NCBI GenBank assembly: GCA_009617715.1
Contig: VTFK01000033.1
Span: 372,001-436,000 of the forward strand
Length of the DNA: 64,000 bases
From: Plectrocnemia conspersa
Lineage: Eukaryota > Arthropoda > Insecta > Trichoptera > Polycentropodidae
Direction of reading: 5' to 3'
Under the pieces are notes generated by a model, which was given only the letters and a program-made list of their open reading frames with translations, did not search any database and was not told the origin of the DNA. This document shows, one piece after another, positions 35,265 through 48,390 of this stretch. Numbering within the stretch: the stretch's first letter is position 1; each line of letters begins with the position of its first letter. The position numbers were made by a program, and so were the translations under genes.

Positions 35265-36084
35265 TATGTGTGTTTTATATTTTTGAAACATTAAAATTTT
35301 AAAAGTTTTCATTATTATATTTAAAAGCCTAACTGTTCAAGTTATAAATAAGCTTATTTTATTATTTTTCTAATTAACTAATATTTTTTAATTTTCATCA
35401 CAATTTTTTAAAGACCACGCCATTGGTTTAAAATATACAATTACACCCTCAAATCTTTATATTTGGCCGTCGCGCCGATAGTGGATATTCAACGTAACCT
35501 CCCCTAATCAAACCAAGCGTATATAAGTGTTGATATATTTTTTAATTAAAAAGATATATTTTTAAGATAAATTATTGTTTTATTAAAAAATAATTATATT
35601 TGAAATGGTATAAAGTCATCTAGTACATAATTTAATATAAATATTTAAAAGTCCTCATTAAAAGTTAGCGTTATAAATAAATAGTAAAATTAAAAATACG
35701 TCCTTTACATAGCAACGTGTTTAGTTAAGTAAAAAGCTAGCAATTTAATTATTATTTTAAAGGAATTGTTTATGTAGAAAAATTATTATAATATATTAAC
35801 AAGTAGTATTACAAAATCATTTAAGATAAATTGCGTCCCAGATTTTAGTTTCAGAATTATGGTCACATAAACCTAGGCTAAACTTTGTGAAACTTTTTAA
35901 AGTTATTTTCTATTGCTGTGCAGTATGTGCACGAAGTTTATGCATGCATATTTAAAACAGTGTAAAGTATAGTAATTGTATGGTTTTATAATATATCGTA
36001 CTATTGATTTTAACTATATTTATAAATGGAAAAAATATAGTAAGTGATTTAAAACTAAAAGATCTGGGCTTAATAATATTTAAA
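35265..36084. other. AT-rich sequence
   Basis: Nothing coding or repetitive recognised. Confidence 0.5.
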
Positions 36085-36320
36085 AGGTCGGAATAGCGTA
36101 TTCAGTAAATTCTCAGAGGCCGCGGGTTCGAGCCACGGCAGTAGACTCGAATTTTTATTCAATTATTATAATATTAAAAACCGGTTTTAGCTGCAAAGTG
36201 ATAGCTTTTGATTATAAATTATATGAAATATAATATGTTACAACTAAATATATAAATGTTAATAGTGGTTCATACTTGTAGATATTCACTGTGTGGGATT
36301 GTCTAACACGATAGTATAAT
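36085..36320 (+). mobile_element. tRNA-derived SINE, family A, copy 1
   Basis: GCGGGTTCGAGCCACGGCAG contains a good RNA polymerase III B box (GGTTCGAGC). An A-box-like TAGCGTATTCAG lies about 25 bp before it. The body matches the copy at 44.9 kb closely: ACTCGAA(C/T)TTTTATT, TAATATTAAAAA, CAGCTGCA-like, TTGATTATAAATTATAT, ACTTGTAGATATTCA. It is a retroposed sequence, not a functional tRNA gene. Confidence 0.8.
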
Positions 36321-36399
36321 ATGTATTGATATATTCTCCTTATCCAATTAGTTCCTGATTTTACATAATTGCAAATTCCCACTAGGGAGTTTCATACAC

Positions 36400-36640
36400 A
36401 TATTGTCAATCCCTGGAGCTGTTTATAAATTATTCCCTGGCGTCGCTCCTCGAGCGGACGTTTTTCGTCGGACTGAATTTATACGGATTTTCGCACGAGT
36501 CGAGATTTGCAAGGGTTTCGTCGGGGTTGAGGGATTGTACACGCGGGACTTCTTTCCCCATCCTTAAACAATCGTTATTTCCTATCCAGTAATGTATCAC
36601 CCGCGAAATCGTGCTGGTGGTTCGAAATATGAATAAGCAA
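36400..36640. other. CpG-richer patch, possibly regulatory
   Basis: About 240 bp with many CpG and CG-containing repeats (CGAGCGGACG, CGTCGGACTG, GCACGAGTCGAG, CGTCGGGG). No open frame of note; a conserved noncoding element or promoter patch is possible. Confidence 0.25.
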
Positions 36641-37203
36641 TTTGCACGAGATTATACAAGATTTTTTAGACAGCGAAAATAAAATTTTGGTATATATTTA
36701 TTTTTTTGCAAACTCTTGTTGTTACATGAACCAATATCAATACAATAAAGAGGATTGCTGCTTTATGATAAATTAAATTATCTTATTTCTAAATATGATA
36801 CTCTGCATTCTGTGCTAATTTATGTCATGTCATTTGCGAACCGCATTTTGGATCGTAACCAGAACTTCAAAACCATATGGTGATTTCATCGTTATATATT
36901 ATTCATGTATGAGAATTAGATCTAGAGATAATGTGAAACCTTGTCTGACATCCTTTTGATCTTGATAAGGATTCTGAGAGAAATTCTCCTTCTCTGGCAT
37001 TTCAAAATTTTTAATGTAAGGGTTCGATTGGTACATTGTTTCCCGAGATAATATCTATAAATTTGCATTCGATAAACTTATGCATTTGACATTACAAAAT
37101 CATTATTATATATTTTCATACAAAAAAATATTATAAACATATATAAAAATAACATTAAATTTAAATACAAGCACAGAATGCCAAAGCACATATTGCTTTA
37201 GGG

Positions 37204-37232
37204 CAGCGGTTGGCAACATTTTGAGTGACTGG
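37204..37232 (+). mobile_element. Possible hAT-type transposon end
   Basis: CAGCGGTTGGCAACATTTTG followed by AGTGACTGG matches the form of a hAT terminal repeat (CAGNGGTT..CAAC). No matching right end was found within 1.2 kb, so this is a solitary end or chance. Confidence 0.3.
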
Positions 37233-39651
37233 TAAAATAAATTTAATTTAATTTTATATATTTTTAGAACATTTCAGATATGCACTATCAATAAACGGTT
37301 TGCCATATTTTATTATTCCCAATGATGCAACAAATCTTCCTGCTTGATTTACAAATTTAAGGACTGTCCTTATTTTTTTATGACTCAGCTGAGTCTAATA
37401 GCAAAAATCATTTAATTAAAAAGCATTATTAAATTATTGTAAAAGTCATTAAATTGAATTAAAAATCCTTACATTGATTGATTGATATATATAAAAAAAT
37501 ATAGTAATGATTTTAATTTTAAAAATTTGTTCAAAATATAAACAGGAAGTAATGATATTCTTTCATATTTTATTTTCAGAAAGTAGTGTTTTTTTTTGTA
37601 AGGAAATAATTGTCAATCGCAACTATTCGTAAGGTATTTTTTCAGAGAAGTATATTTTATTCAAAAATTTCGTAAATATCTTTAACTTTTCCATGTTAAG
37701 ATTTTTAAACAATTTTGCTATTTTTAAATTAGTTCCGATTGACTTGTGGAATTTTTATGGGATATGTGAGGTACTGTTTCAAGATTGTTCTCATTTTCTA
37801 TGGCTTCTCTATGGTCTCAAAATAATGATTAAATGTACTTAATCAAGTATTTTTTTGATCTAAGCCAAGTAATATTTATATTTTTGTGCCTTTTAGTGTG
37901 ATTTATTTTTTCGATTCAGTCCTAATTTTTAATTGTTTAACAATCATATTTTTCGATTCATCCAATCTTCTTTGACTATTTGATTTTTTTATACGAAATC
38001 ACATTATATAACTTTCTTAAGCTTCAGGCCGTATCATTAAATCTTAATTACAGCAAATGAGCAATGGAGCGAATGAATTGTGATTCTTGATCTCTGAACT
38101 TAAGCGAAAAACTTTTGCAGCGGTTTTGCATTCAATATTGAATCTACTCTTTAAAGTTGCATCAAAGTTACATAATGAGACTTCAAAGTTAGTGAAAATT
38201 ATTATCGTAAACATATTTATTCGCACACTTTTCCATCCTTACCTAAAAAAATATCGTTTAAAACTTTCACCCGTCAGAAAGTTCCCCTCTCAAAGTTGAT
38301 TGGCTTATTATAGATTTCCAATTTCTTGCCACAGGTGTAGAAATTTTGCGCTGATAAGTTTCGTATTTTATAAAATTTATTTAATGCACTGTATGAAGCA
38401 TTATTTGATAGTCTGCAGTTAAAAAATGCTATTAAATTAGTTAATATTTACACTATTACTATTATAAAATAAATATATAATATAAACACTTTTCCATTAA
38501 TCAAAGAACACAAAGACATCTGGAATGAATTGGCGTGTTTTTAGGCTTTCTAGCAAACGTTTCCTATACTATCTGTGATTAACGACAGACATGAGTGATG
38601 ATCGGTCTTGAGGCAATACATACGGATCTAATCAATGTGGACGCAATAAAAGTACGGGTCTTTGTCTTTTAAAATCCCTTTTTCTTGAAATAATTTTATG
38701 TATCGAAACCAGATTGAGTGTCATAAAATTATATGTCGCACTTGAGGGATGAATTTCGACCGAAAATGGACTGTCCTCAAGGATTCGATGCGATAAATTA
38801 CGGTTAAGTAATCCGAGACACAACCGACGAGTTAATCACGTTAAAACGTAACAAGTTTATTGACAGATTTGCGTTCAATAATGAATTGGTTGATAGCTAC
38901 CGTTTGACTTTATGATTGATTCATTATTACTCAATAGTCAGATTAACGCAAGTACTACTTAATTAATTTAGGTAATTATAATTACTCTATACAATATATC
39001 ATAATCTTATATCCATTATCTCTTTTCTATATATTAATGTAATACACGTAATTACTATATTTGGTAATCTCCATCTCTACTATAAAATTATCATTTAATT
39101 ACATTTAATCTGCAATTGGATTGAAACAATATTAGCTTACAATAAACCATTTCGTAGTCAAATACAGCAAAAACAACAAACTTGTTCCATATCCAATGCG
39201 TGGTGTTACAGCACACCGAACAATAACCGAATAACGTACACTAACCAATTATTTATCGAACGTGTTAATCGGCTTTAGTATTGACAAATTATTCGTTGAA
39301 CACGTAAGCCGATTGCGGAAATTATTACTTCGGTATCTTTACTATTAATCAATCGTTTATATGGCGTGTGTTTAAATATATATTCGTATTTATATCAATA
39401 TATTATTCGTCTGGTTTACGGTTTAATCTTTTGCCACATAACTATTGTATAATACAAGTTAAAATATCGATAGTCTTATTGCCTATTTAAATTGTAAGCT
39501 TATTAAAGTGTGAGATTTGTATATTAAATGTTTTAATTTTCATTGACTGATAATAACTATAAAAATACAACTTAACTCGAGGTTAAAGAGGTGTGATTAA
39601 AGAAAATTACAATTTCTAATTTTTTACAAAAATATTTTTTTTATTACATTA
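37233..39651. other. AT-rich desert
   Basis: Short frames at 38044-38299 and 38632-38823 are not convincing. No element recognised. Confidence 0.45.
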
Positions 39652-40540
39652 CAGGCAGCCCTCGACTTTTGCACATAATTGATTTCTGAAATTAAATATT
39701 CGAAAGTAGAGGGATGTAAAAAAAACCCATCAAAAATTGTATTTTGAAATATTTATCAATAATATGTTAAAATATTTATTTAAGTTAACGAGGCGAGGCG
39801 TTTTCTTTATAAACTTGTCAAGAGTTGAATACAACCCTTTATTTATTTTCTTAGAGCTTTATAACATGCTTCTTTCTCAATCGCCTTACGTACTTAAAAT
39901 ATTCGTTCTTCATTGGAATCACAAATTGTCAAGATGCATGAAGCTTTATTCATATTTTTGATTGTCTTTACTCACTTTCGTTGTGTATTTCATTTAACTC
40001 GTGTAGCTCAATTAAGTACTCGTTTGACAGAGGTGCTAAGTGAGATTCAATAAACTCATTGACATCTTCATTGTTGATGTACAAGTTTAGTCCATTCATT
40101 AGAATAGTTTTCAGAATTTCTTCAGAATTTTTAAAATCACTCATCATTTGTGGGAATAATTGTTTCCAGGATCCTTTCATTGTTGACTCTTTTATTTTAG
40201 CCCACGATTGTCCAATATTGTTTATTGCGTTTCATATATTATAGTTCTTCCAAAAATCTCTTAATATAGTCCCACATTCCCTGTCAGTTGCCTTGATGGC
40301 CTGATTCATAATTTTCCTCATATAATATCGTTTAAATTTATTTTAATTTGGTCCATAAATAAAACATTGATTTTTCTGTATAAATGCTGCAGAGATTTTG
40401 GGTGTCCTAGAGCATTTTCTAATATTAATAATGCTTAGGATTGTAAATTTTTATCTTTACAATATTGCATAATTGTATAATTTATTATTATCTAGCTTAG
40501 TTTTAAACCTAATCCTAAATGATATACAATATTTAGTTTT
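39652..40540 (-). pseudogene. Tigger/pogo-type transposase relic with its 3' terminal repeat
   Basis: The element end is at 39652: TA then CAGGCAGCCCTCGACTTTTG, the form of Tigger terminal repeats, with an inner foldback (CCCTCGACTTT...GAAAGTAGAGGG). The minus strand from about 40440 reads A-L-L-I-L-E-N-A-L-G-H-P-K-S-L, the catalytic block usually written LLLxDNAPxHP, with the catalytic Asp replaced by Glu. It goes on to Y-Y-M/R-K-I-M-N-Q-A-I-K-A-T-D-R-E-C-G-T-I-L-R-D-F-W-K-N-Y. The last open part (39968-40180) reads M-K-G-S-W-K-Q-L-F-P-Q-M-M-S-D-F ... N-N-E-D-V-N-E-F-I-E-S-H ... L-S-N-E-Y-L-I-E-L, a characteristic Tigger C-terminus. Stops and frame changes disable it. The upstream half of the gene was not recovered; an inverted-repeat element begins at 40541. 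Confidence 0.88.
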
Positions 40541-41614
40541 ATGCCTGCACTACACTCTCTGGAAGTTGGCCAAGGTTGGCCAAGGACGGAGAATATAGTG
40601 GGTTACTTCGGTCGAGCTCAGTTCTACCCGTTTTAACATTTCTCGGAAGTTGTCCGAGGTGGGTGTAATTCAGTCAACTTGGCCAGCTTCGAGTGCCTCC
40701 GAACATTGTCGGCAAAAGGACCGAAGTCGGAGCTGCTCTTTCGAGCGCGAGCGGTGAGATACTTCCCCTTTCGCTCTCTCGCGTGTTAAGTGACGAGAGT
40801 GAGAGAGATAATGATATGATGTTTCGCAAACTGAGATAGAACGAGTAATTAGGTTCAATTTCAGTATGCGCGTAAGCGTCTTATGGTCAACACGCACGTC
40901 GAGCGCTGCATCGTGGTCACGTAGTCAAGTTATAATACCACATGCTTATCGGGGACTTCAACAGACTCTTACTGATATCTTTGAATATTTTAGGGCAGTA
41001 AAAGGGATTAATTATATTTTTGATAATTTATTCTTCTAACAGATATCCTTAATATATTTTTATTCATATAAAATTAAGTAACTAAAAAATAATTAGTGGT
41101 ACTTGATTTTGTTAAAAAAAATTGTTTCGAATATCCTTATGTATTTTCCTAGATCGGTTTATATAAATGTCATACCATAACGAATTCTTATTTAGAATCG
41201 ATGGCGACAAATTCTAGGATAGTCACCTATGTGGTGTTCGTATTCTGAAGTATCATTTTTATGCCTTATGGCATTTTGAAAAAGCCGACAAAGATTTTGT
41301 GTAAATTGAATATTTATTATATAAAGTTTTCACTGATATTGTATTGGTGAGTGCCTACACAAACTTTTATAATTATAAGTAGCGTATTTTTTATAATATG
41401 ACATTTTAAATATTACGATTATTTGGCACATTTTTTGATCGCGCGCAAATATGCCGGCTGTACGTGACAGAAGCCGCCGTCTATACGTCATTCACGACCG
41501 CCGTCCGGATCGCATATGAAATTTGTGACAGTGTGGTCGCTTACTGGAAGTCGTAGGTCTCGGCCGACTTCAGTTGTAACTTCGCTTCGGACAACATCCA
41601 GAGAGTGCAGGCAT
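40541..41614. mobile_element. DNA transposon with inverted repeats, 1.07 kb, no transposase recognised
   Basis: The left end is ATGCCTGCACTACACTCTCT, then GGAAGTTGGCCAAGG. The right end read on the minus strand is ATGCCTGCACTCTCTGGATG, then TTGTCCGAAGCG. The arms match apart from a 3-base insertion. Related subterminal blocks recur inside (GGAAGTTGTCCGAGG near 40645; GGAAGTCG...GGCCGACTTC near 41548), a pattern of transposase-binding repeats. GC-rich at both ends and AT-rich in the middle. No clean target duplication: TTAGTTTT and TTAGCATT match at 6 of 8. Its position at the broken edge of the Tigger relic suggests insertion into it. Confidence 0.75.
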
Positions 41615-42299
41615 TAGCATTAAATATATTATTTTTAAATCTAGCTTGATATAAAATGTTTTCTGCTAGAAATATTTAGCTAAGTTGTAAAGTTAATTTC
41701 GAATGAATTAAAAATAATAAAAAGCTTCTTATAGATTGAACCATAAATATTTTTTACCGTAATTTAAATTTTCTTGTAAATTATGTAAAATATTGTTAAT
41801 TTATTAAATAAGGACCTTATATACTGTTAAGTTATTAAGTTATTATAGTACTAAGAATCCATCAACGTATTAAAACATGTTTTTTGTTAAAAAACATGTA
41901 CTAGAAAAAGTTTCAAGGTACACACTATGTTAAAAAAATACCTCAAAGCCAAACACATTTTATCAATAAAATATAAATAAATGTTCGTTTTTCATATGAA
42001 AAAAGAGACGAAGTACATTATTAAGTAATAAAATTACTTTTAAAACCTTTCTGTGAGAAAGTTAACGTTCTTTAGAACTGAAGCCATTCATGTAACGAAC
42101 ACAACAACAGTTACATAAACTTTTAAATAGTCTTAAGTAATTGGCCCAATATTTCTACATCATGTATTTATCAAAAGCTCTAATTGATTTAGAATTATAT
42201 TGTAAGTCAATCGTTTAGAGAAACCTTTGTGTGTTCTAAAGGTGTTTTCAGGTGAAGCATCACCATTTAGAATACAAATCTTAACAATTACAATCGTGA
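41615..42299. other. AT-rich sequence
   Basis: May include further eroded Tigger sequence just right of the inserted element, but nothing can be read with confidence. Confidence 0.35.
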
Positions 42300-42640
42300 C
42301 GAGAAATAAAGTTTGTCTAACGCCATTTCCTTCAATCTGGAAGAGCAGACGGAAAGAGATATACGCTCGAGAGCGCGGATGATATGGACCGTGAGAGTCT
42401 GTGTGGGAAAACGGGAGCACGCGGCGAAGACCCCGCGATCGATTGCTGAAAACGGGCGGTTAGTGGGTGGTCCGGGGTGGCCTTTTCACCATCCCAACCC
42501 TCCTAAATAATCAACCAACAAAAGCAGACGCACTCGGTGCGAACCTGACCCCAAAAAAAATCACCCATCGAATGTAAATATAACCCAAACACTGGTTAAT
42601 GGAGCGCTTTGACAGCCGACGGTTCAAGCTTACAACACGC
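42300..42640. promoter_or_regulatory. CpG-rich islet, possible promoter or 5' exon
   Basis: A sharp island of high GC and CpG (CTCGAGAGCGCGGATG, GCACGCGGCGAAGACCCCGC). The plus strand is open from about 42313 to 42510 without an initiating ATG at the start, ending in a Pro/Gly-rich stretch. The minus strand is open too. No family recognised. Such islets in insect introns and intergenic DNA often mark first exons; this is an inference from composition. Confidence 0.35.
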
Positions 42641-44919
42641 ATAATAGTATGGGTGTGTGTGGTATATTTATAAATATTATTTTTAGTGAAATTAGTTGCT
42701 TATTAATATATGAATATATCGATTTATTTACCTGGCTTTGTAATAAAAAATAATAATTACAACATTGTTTACACAGGATTATATGAAATCAGTGCAATCA
42801 ATGTAGCAAAGCAAATGTTTGTCAATAAGACTACACTAAGCAAAAATTAAATTAAAACAGTTCGTGATTTGTTTAAATAAATTAAAGTGGTAGTGTGTTA
42901 GTTAATTGTTATAAAAAGGTCAACTTGAGCATGCAAACATTATGAGTCTTTCACTGGACAAGGTCAGATGGTTTACTTTTACGCAGTCGTCTTTCAGCAT
43001 TTCTGTGCTAAAGCAGACAAAGCTTATATTTATGTGCATCTTTCCTGATTTATTCTAAACATCTTTAATATCGCTTCTTTATCATTAAATACTGTATTCT
43101 AAAAATCTGAATGGACTCACTATGTATTTTTGTTTAATATGTATTATCAATTAACATGTCTTACTAAAAGCCAGTATAAATTTCTAAAACAGTAATTTAT
43201 TAATATTTATGCTAAGTTTTGATGTGTTCGTTTCTGATTTTGATATATAATGTACGGTAAGAATTTTCGTTTAATCATTAATGAGATTACTTTACAAATA
43301 ATTTATTAATTACATATTTGTTGTATTATATATTACTAAATTTTTTTATTTCGGTTTAGAGTAAAGTTTGTATATGTTATAAAAGACTTATTAGTTTTTT
43401 AAATTTAAATTCAAGTCTTATGTCCTACACAATATAAAAGTCTTAAGCAACTTTAAGAAATATAAATGAGCATATTATAAAGTAAGATGAAATAAGCTGC
43501 TTCCTAAGGAGATTAAGATGCAGTTTTTTAAGTAGCTTGGAAATTATTTAAAAAAAAGCTTAAGAGTGACACTTTTTGTATCATAATCATTTTAGTTTTA
43601 ATATATTTTAAGACGCACAATTGCAATGTTTATCAGATGAGTTTTGCGTTAGTTTTGAGGGAAAGTTTTTTATTTTAACATATCTAGGCGCTTATATTCT
43701 TATAGATTTTTTACCTTTGTTGAAATGTGTTTATTAGATGGCTCATAAATCACATTGTAACAGTTACTTTTATTATTATAAGTACTTAGCAATAATAATA
43801 CAAAAAAATATTCTACATATTTTTTTTTGAATTCTTGTTAATACATTTTATTTGCTTTAAATCATTTGTGTCACAAAGATTTTTCTGTCTAGCTTTTATT
43901 TTACAGTACTGATATTATTATATATTTTGCTTAAAGTTTCTTTTGAAATTAAAAAAATTAGTGAGCTATTATTTTTATTAATGTTTCTCTTAGACATGTT
44001 TACAAGGTTCTGTATATGGTTTGCATAATTTTTTTAGTATCCGTAATCCTGCAAAATAATGCTAATAAATCCATAAATTCATTCAATTTTTTTAAGGTTT
44101 TTTCAAGTGAGTAAGTTGTTTTAATTATATTTAGAAAGTCTTTATGAATTTTTTTTATTTTAATTATTATTTTACTCAGCGGTTAAGCGATCATATAGAG
44201 ATTATAAGTCAGAACAATTTTATTATCAACGAAATTCAAGATATTAAAATTTAATCTAGATTTTTTTAAAAGCTTAGTAAGTATGCTCACATGCTAGTTG
44301 ATATTTTGTTGAGTGGTGTACCATATGACAAATATGTATTTGAGTTTAGAGGTATTGCGTGATGATATCTCAAATATCGGGTACATAACGGGTGGGCAAA
44401 ACAATCTGTATACTCTGCACTCCTCCCTAGCAATTTAGTACTGCAAAATTTAACTAGATTTTAATATATACTTTAAGCTCTTTTTGTTGCGAGAATCGGT
44501 GCGAGCAAATATAAAAGCGCTACGGTTTTGGGATAGCTAAAAATTACAAAAATATTAAGCATTTTTAGGTTCTCTGGACTAATGTATGACAGAGGGGTAG
44601 AAATAAATTCATAGAAAAATCAGAAACACTGTATTATAAAAGACACATTATTTAACGAGATCTGTATTTGCTAGTTTTAAACTTTTTAACGATTCTGTGG
44701 TTGTCTTAATGGAAAATTTGTACTTTTATTTCTTCTCTCATATCATCAAAATCGGGATATGAGAGAACTCATCCTATAATTTAATGATAAGAAAATGTTG
44801 ATTCTGAAAATGTGGCAGAATCAAATTAGAGAGACTTGAGAGTCTGCCTAATAATCGTCAATGATTCGCAATGTTTATTGAGTAGTTTCTAGTGATTCAT
44901 ATATGATATATTACTAAGG
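42641..44919. other. AT-rich desert
   Basis: No gene, RNA or element recognised. Confidence 0.5.
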
Positions 44920-45220
44920 ACGTAACGTCTCAGACTAGTATCTCTGAAGTTGCGGGTTCGAGCCTCGGCAGCGACACTCGAACTTTTATTTATAAAAAAT
45001 GCGCTAATATTAAAAAAACAGCTCCAGCTGCAGTGACATCTATTGATTATAAATTATATTACACATAATAATTTATAATTAATAATATATGCAGATGTCA
45101 CCGATTCTCAGACTGGTGGTTAATACTTACTTGTAGATATTCATTACATCTGATTGATTTACTCAGTTGGTACAGATTTTCTCCGTTGTTACGCATTGGG
45201 CTTATGCCTATTAGGTTTAT
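44920..45220 (+). mobile_element. tRNA-derived SINE, family A, copy 2
   Basis: GCGGGTTCGAGCCTCGGCAG carries a B box like that of the 36.1 kb copy. The body continues with ACTCGAACTTTTATT, TAATATTAAAAA, CAGCTGCAGTGACATC, TTGATTATAAATTATAT and a 3' region (TACTTACTTGTAGATATTCA, ACGCATTGGGCTTATGCCTA). That 3' region is echoed by fragments near 12.06, 12.34 and 14.89 kb, so the family is multi-copy in this window. Confidence 0.85.
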
Positions 45221-47227
45221 AAAAATAAATAAATATGAGAGTAGGTGCCGTAGCAGTCGTTGGTTGCCAATAATTGATGATGTGAGCAATTTTTAAAATG
45301 CTCCTTAGAAGTAGTTGATAGAATAACAAAATAAAGATCCACTCGCATTACTTTTTAACTCTATGATTTTAGTGGTATAGCTGGTCCTTAGTTTGAGTGA
45401 CGTCTGATACATACAAAATATAATTAAAACATATTTATCTGATGCAAGGTCATTAATATTTTATTAATTGATGCTATTAGATGGCTTTTAAAAGTATGTG
45501 TGGCTATTGTGCAACTATGTTTTCTGCCAATTTAAAAATTTAGTTAGACAAACATTTTAGAGCCATTGTTAAGACCCTCATTTAATGTAACCGTTGATAA
45601 TACATTACATATGGCAAAGTATCAAAACAATGGCAATTGATTCTGAAGAAGGCCATGTCAATTTTGTAAGCATTAAAGGTTATAGCATAATGGCGAGTAG
45701 TGTGTAGTATTAAAAAAACATTTTCAATCATGATAATGCACCCCATATATAAATGTCTTTTCAATATCAATAATCATAAACCCACGTCATTAAAATTGTT
45801 AAGCATTATATATTTTTTTAAGATTTAAAAGCTTAAAAATCTTTAGTATAAAGCGTTTAAAATTTTAATAAATAACTTTGTAAGAAATGCTAATTACTAT
45901 GGTTTGATTCACTTGAGATCATATATCATTGGTTTAGCACTGTACAAATTTATTGGGAACGTGAAATATAAACATTGTCTCATATATCTTAACAATCAAA
46001 TTTGAATCCGTACCAGAATGCTATTGGCAACGTTCTCAATAACGCAATGTAACTCAAAAGCTTTCAATGCATCCTAGAACATGGTCTTGCATTTCATGTA
46101 GTATGCTAAAAAATAAACAGCGCTGAAAGACGCAACGTTTCACGTTTCAACTGCTCGACTAATATAAACTTTATGGTATACGCGACGACATTTATAAGCT
46201 TTCAATATACACAAGAATACATGCTTGAGTGTGCTTCAATCTTCATAAATATTATCTTTTCATATGAAACATTTTCCTAAATTTTCCAAGCAATATATCT
46301 AAATATATATGAGTTTCATGGGATATAATATCCGTAATATTCACGCATGATCGACACTCCATTATTTCTTTTCGAATATACTTTTACTGCAGAGATATAA
46401 GTTCGCTTATCTCGAAAGCACAGACGCCTAAAATAAAGCAACAGCTAACACACAAACTACGCTGTAGTAATTACTTTTACGGTGCCCATTATTATACGTG
46501 CTACATAATGTATACTTCGTACGTTTTTTATTTATTATATTAATTAGAAAACTTGGGGTGAAAGGTAAACCTATTGTTGTTGCGAATAATTGAATGGTAT
46601 CGTATAGACGAAAAGTCCAAAAGTAATTGACATACCAAAGTATAGTATAATTATAATTTTTTAATCATATTTAATAATTTAGATATCAATTTGTTGAATA
46701 ACATATGCTAGCATCTCATATTTATAAAAGGTAAACAAACACCCAAAAACAGAATCAGGACAAGGAAAAAAACGTTTTTAAATCTATATCTCAGTTCCTT
46801 AATTTTTAAGGTACATTTTGGAGATCTGGAGTCATCAAAAATGTTTTTTAGTATAGTTAAGTTTAATAGAGTCATAATAAGCTAAATATGACACATTTTT
46901 AGTTGATATTAGAAAACAATTTTGTGACTAAAAATTTTTCTGCCTGTGTTACACGCGTCAGCCGCCTTAGTGTATTTGTATATCCTGAAATTTATTTATT
47001 TTACTATATAAATTATATGTTTTTTATATTTTTTGGGGTTTAGATTGCAACTATATTATTGTAAAGCAGATCTATTTTTCGTTGTTTAAAGCCACTTTAT
47101 GAGGTCCAAATTCATAATTAACGACAATGATATTTATTTGCAATATTAAAAGTAAATTTCCGTTTCTGGAATATTTTAATTATTATTTGAAGTTAATTAG
47201 AGTTGTATTATACATGAAAAAAAATAT
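45221..47227. other. AT-rich desert
   Basis: No gene, RNA or element recognised. Confidence 0.5.
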
Positions 47228-47437
47228 ATGCTGTTTAATATCATTATTTTTCTTATCTATGCAATTAAAGCATTAGTTGTTAATTATATAATCGATTTAT
47301 TAAATAAAAATGTTGTTGGTAAAACGCTTCTGAAAATATCAGACTTTCGGAAATTCTGCGCGCGTTGGGTGCCGAAAAGTGTCAAAAAAAAAATTGTTTT
47401 CAGGCACTATTATTGCGTTCATTTAAAAAAGTATTAG
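47228..47437 (+). pseudogene. Possible second mariner-type scrap, plus strand
   Basis: The open stretch reads ...V-G-K-T-L-L-K-I-S-D-F-R-K-F-C-A-R-W-V-P-K-S-V, which recalls the conserved K-x-x-A-R-W-V-P-H segment of mariner transposases. Only this short piece fits; it lies next to a minus-strand mariner relic. Confidence 0.3.
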
Positions 47438-47499
47438 AATTTTTATAAGGATATAAGAAAGGCCTTTAAAACCATAGTTGCATAAATTAAAATTTATTA

Positions 47500-48377
47500 T
47501 TAGGTAATCCTAAAATAAAACACATTTAATTGTTTATTTTTATGGTAATTATTAAAAATATGCAACCTTCTCTATCATAAAACGTTGGAAGCTTTGATTC
47601 AGAATATTCCGATAGCTTTCTTTTCACATCGTCAGCATTTTTTTTTTTCGTCTAGAAAGTATTGTATTGATCAAAATAAAATATTGTTGGAAGGAGCAAG
47701 GTCTAAAAATATGAAGGATGGGATAAAACTTTTCAATCATGTTTCGTCACATGGGGACGCAAATTGTCGTTTTGTGGAACTATTCGACTTTTATTGAAAA
47801 GACAAGGCTTTTTTTTTACTTCCTCGTACAAAAAATAGCGGGTTGTTTATATTATTTGGCCAGATTTAAGAGTTTTGTAATGCATAATCCTTTGCAATCC
47901 TATCATACTTTGGACTGTAAGCCTAGGCTTCGAGGTAAGGTTTTTTACTTGCTCTTTGAATAACCTTCTACGATTATTATTGTCGTACAAAACCCATTAT
48001 TATTTCCGATTGTCAAATGATCGAGAAAACGTGATCCAGCTTCAAGATCCAGAAGGTGTTAAAATATGCGGATATGCAATGTTCAATTTGTGTGAAACTC
48101 ATATAAATTGTTTCCAAACCTTCCCAATCTTAGCAATCTGTCCATGCACTGTCGAATCGAACTGGTTTATATTCTTGGCAGGCTGATAGATCGTTTGAGT
48201 AGGATTTGCTTTCAATTCTGCAGCCAGGACATCATCGTCTATTATTGAAATCGGAATTTCAAGTTTTATTTGTTTTTAAACTGCCTTTGCCATTTACGTA
48301 TATGACAAATAGATTTAATGACCATAGATGCCATATATTTTTCAAAAAATCATAAAACATGCAAGTTTATTTGAGTT
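47500..48377 (-). pseudogene. Decayed mariner transposase, copy 2
   Basis: The minus strand preserves mariner motifs in order. Near 48355 is C-M-F-Y-D-F-L-K-N. Then come I-D-D-D-V-L-A-A-E-L-K-A-N-P-T-Q-T-I-Y-Q and I-A-K-I-G-K-V-W-K. The eroded catalytic core includes V-P-Q-N-D-N-L-R-P-H-V-T, which corresponds to the usual HQDNARPH and keeps the Asp. D-L-A-P-S-N-N-I-L-F, S-I-Q-Y-F-L-D-E-K-K and N-A-D-D-V-K-R-K-L-S-E-Y-S-E-S-K follow. Multiple stops and frameshifts are present. The 3' end may be at TTAGGTAATCCTAAAA near 47503. The coding sequence stops abruptly about 20-40 residues short of the usual N-terminus, where a GCGC minisatellite begins. Confidence 0.9.
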
Positions 48378-48390
48378 ATTCGGTAGCCGG

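Noticed and set aside
36115..36137. tRNA gene suspected from a B box (GGTTCGAGCC)
   Set aside because: No cloverleaf can be formed around it and a close relative at 44.9 kb shows the same non-tRNA body; it is a SINE.
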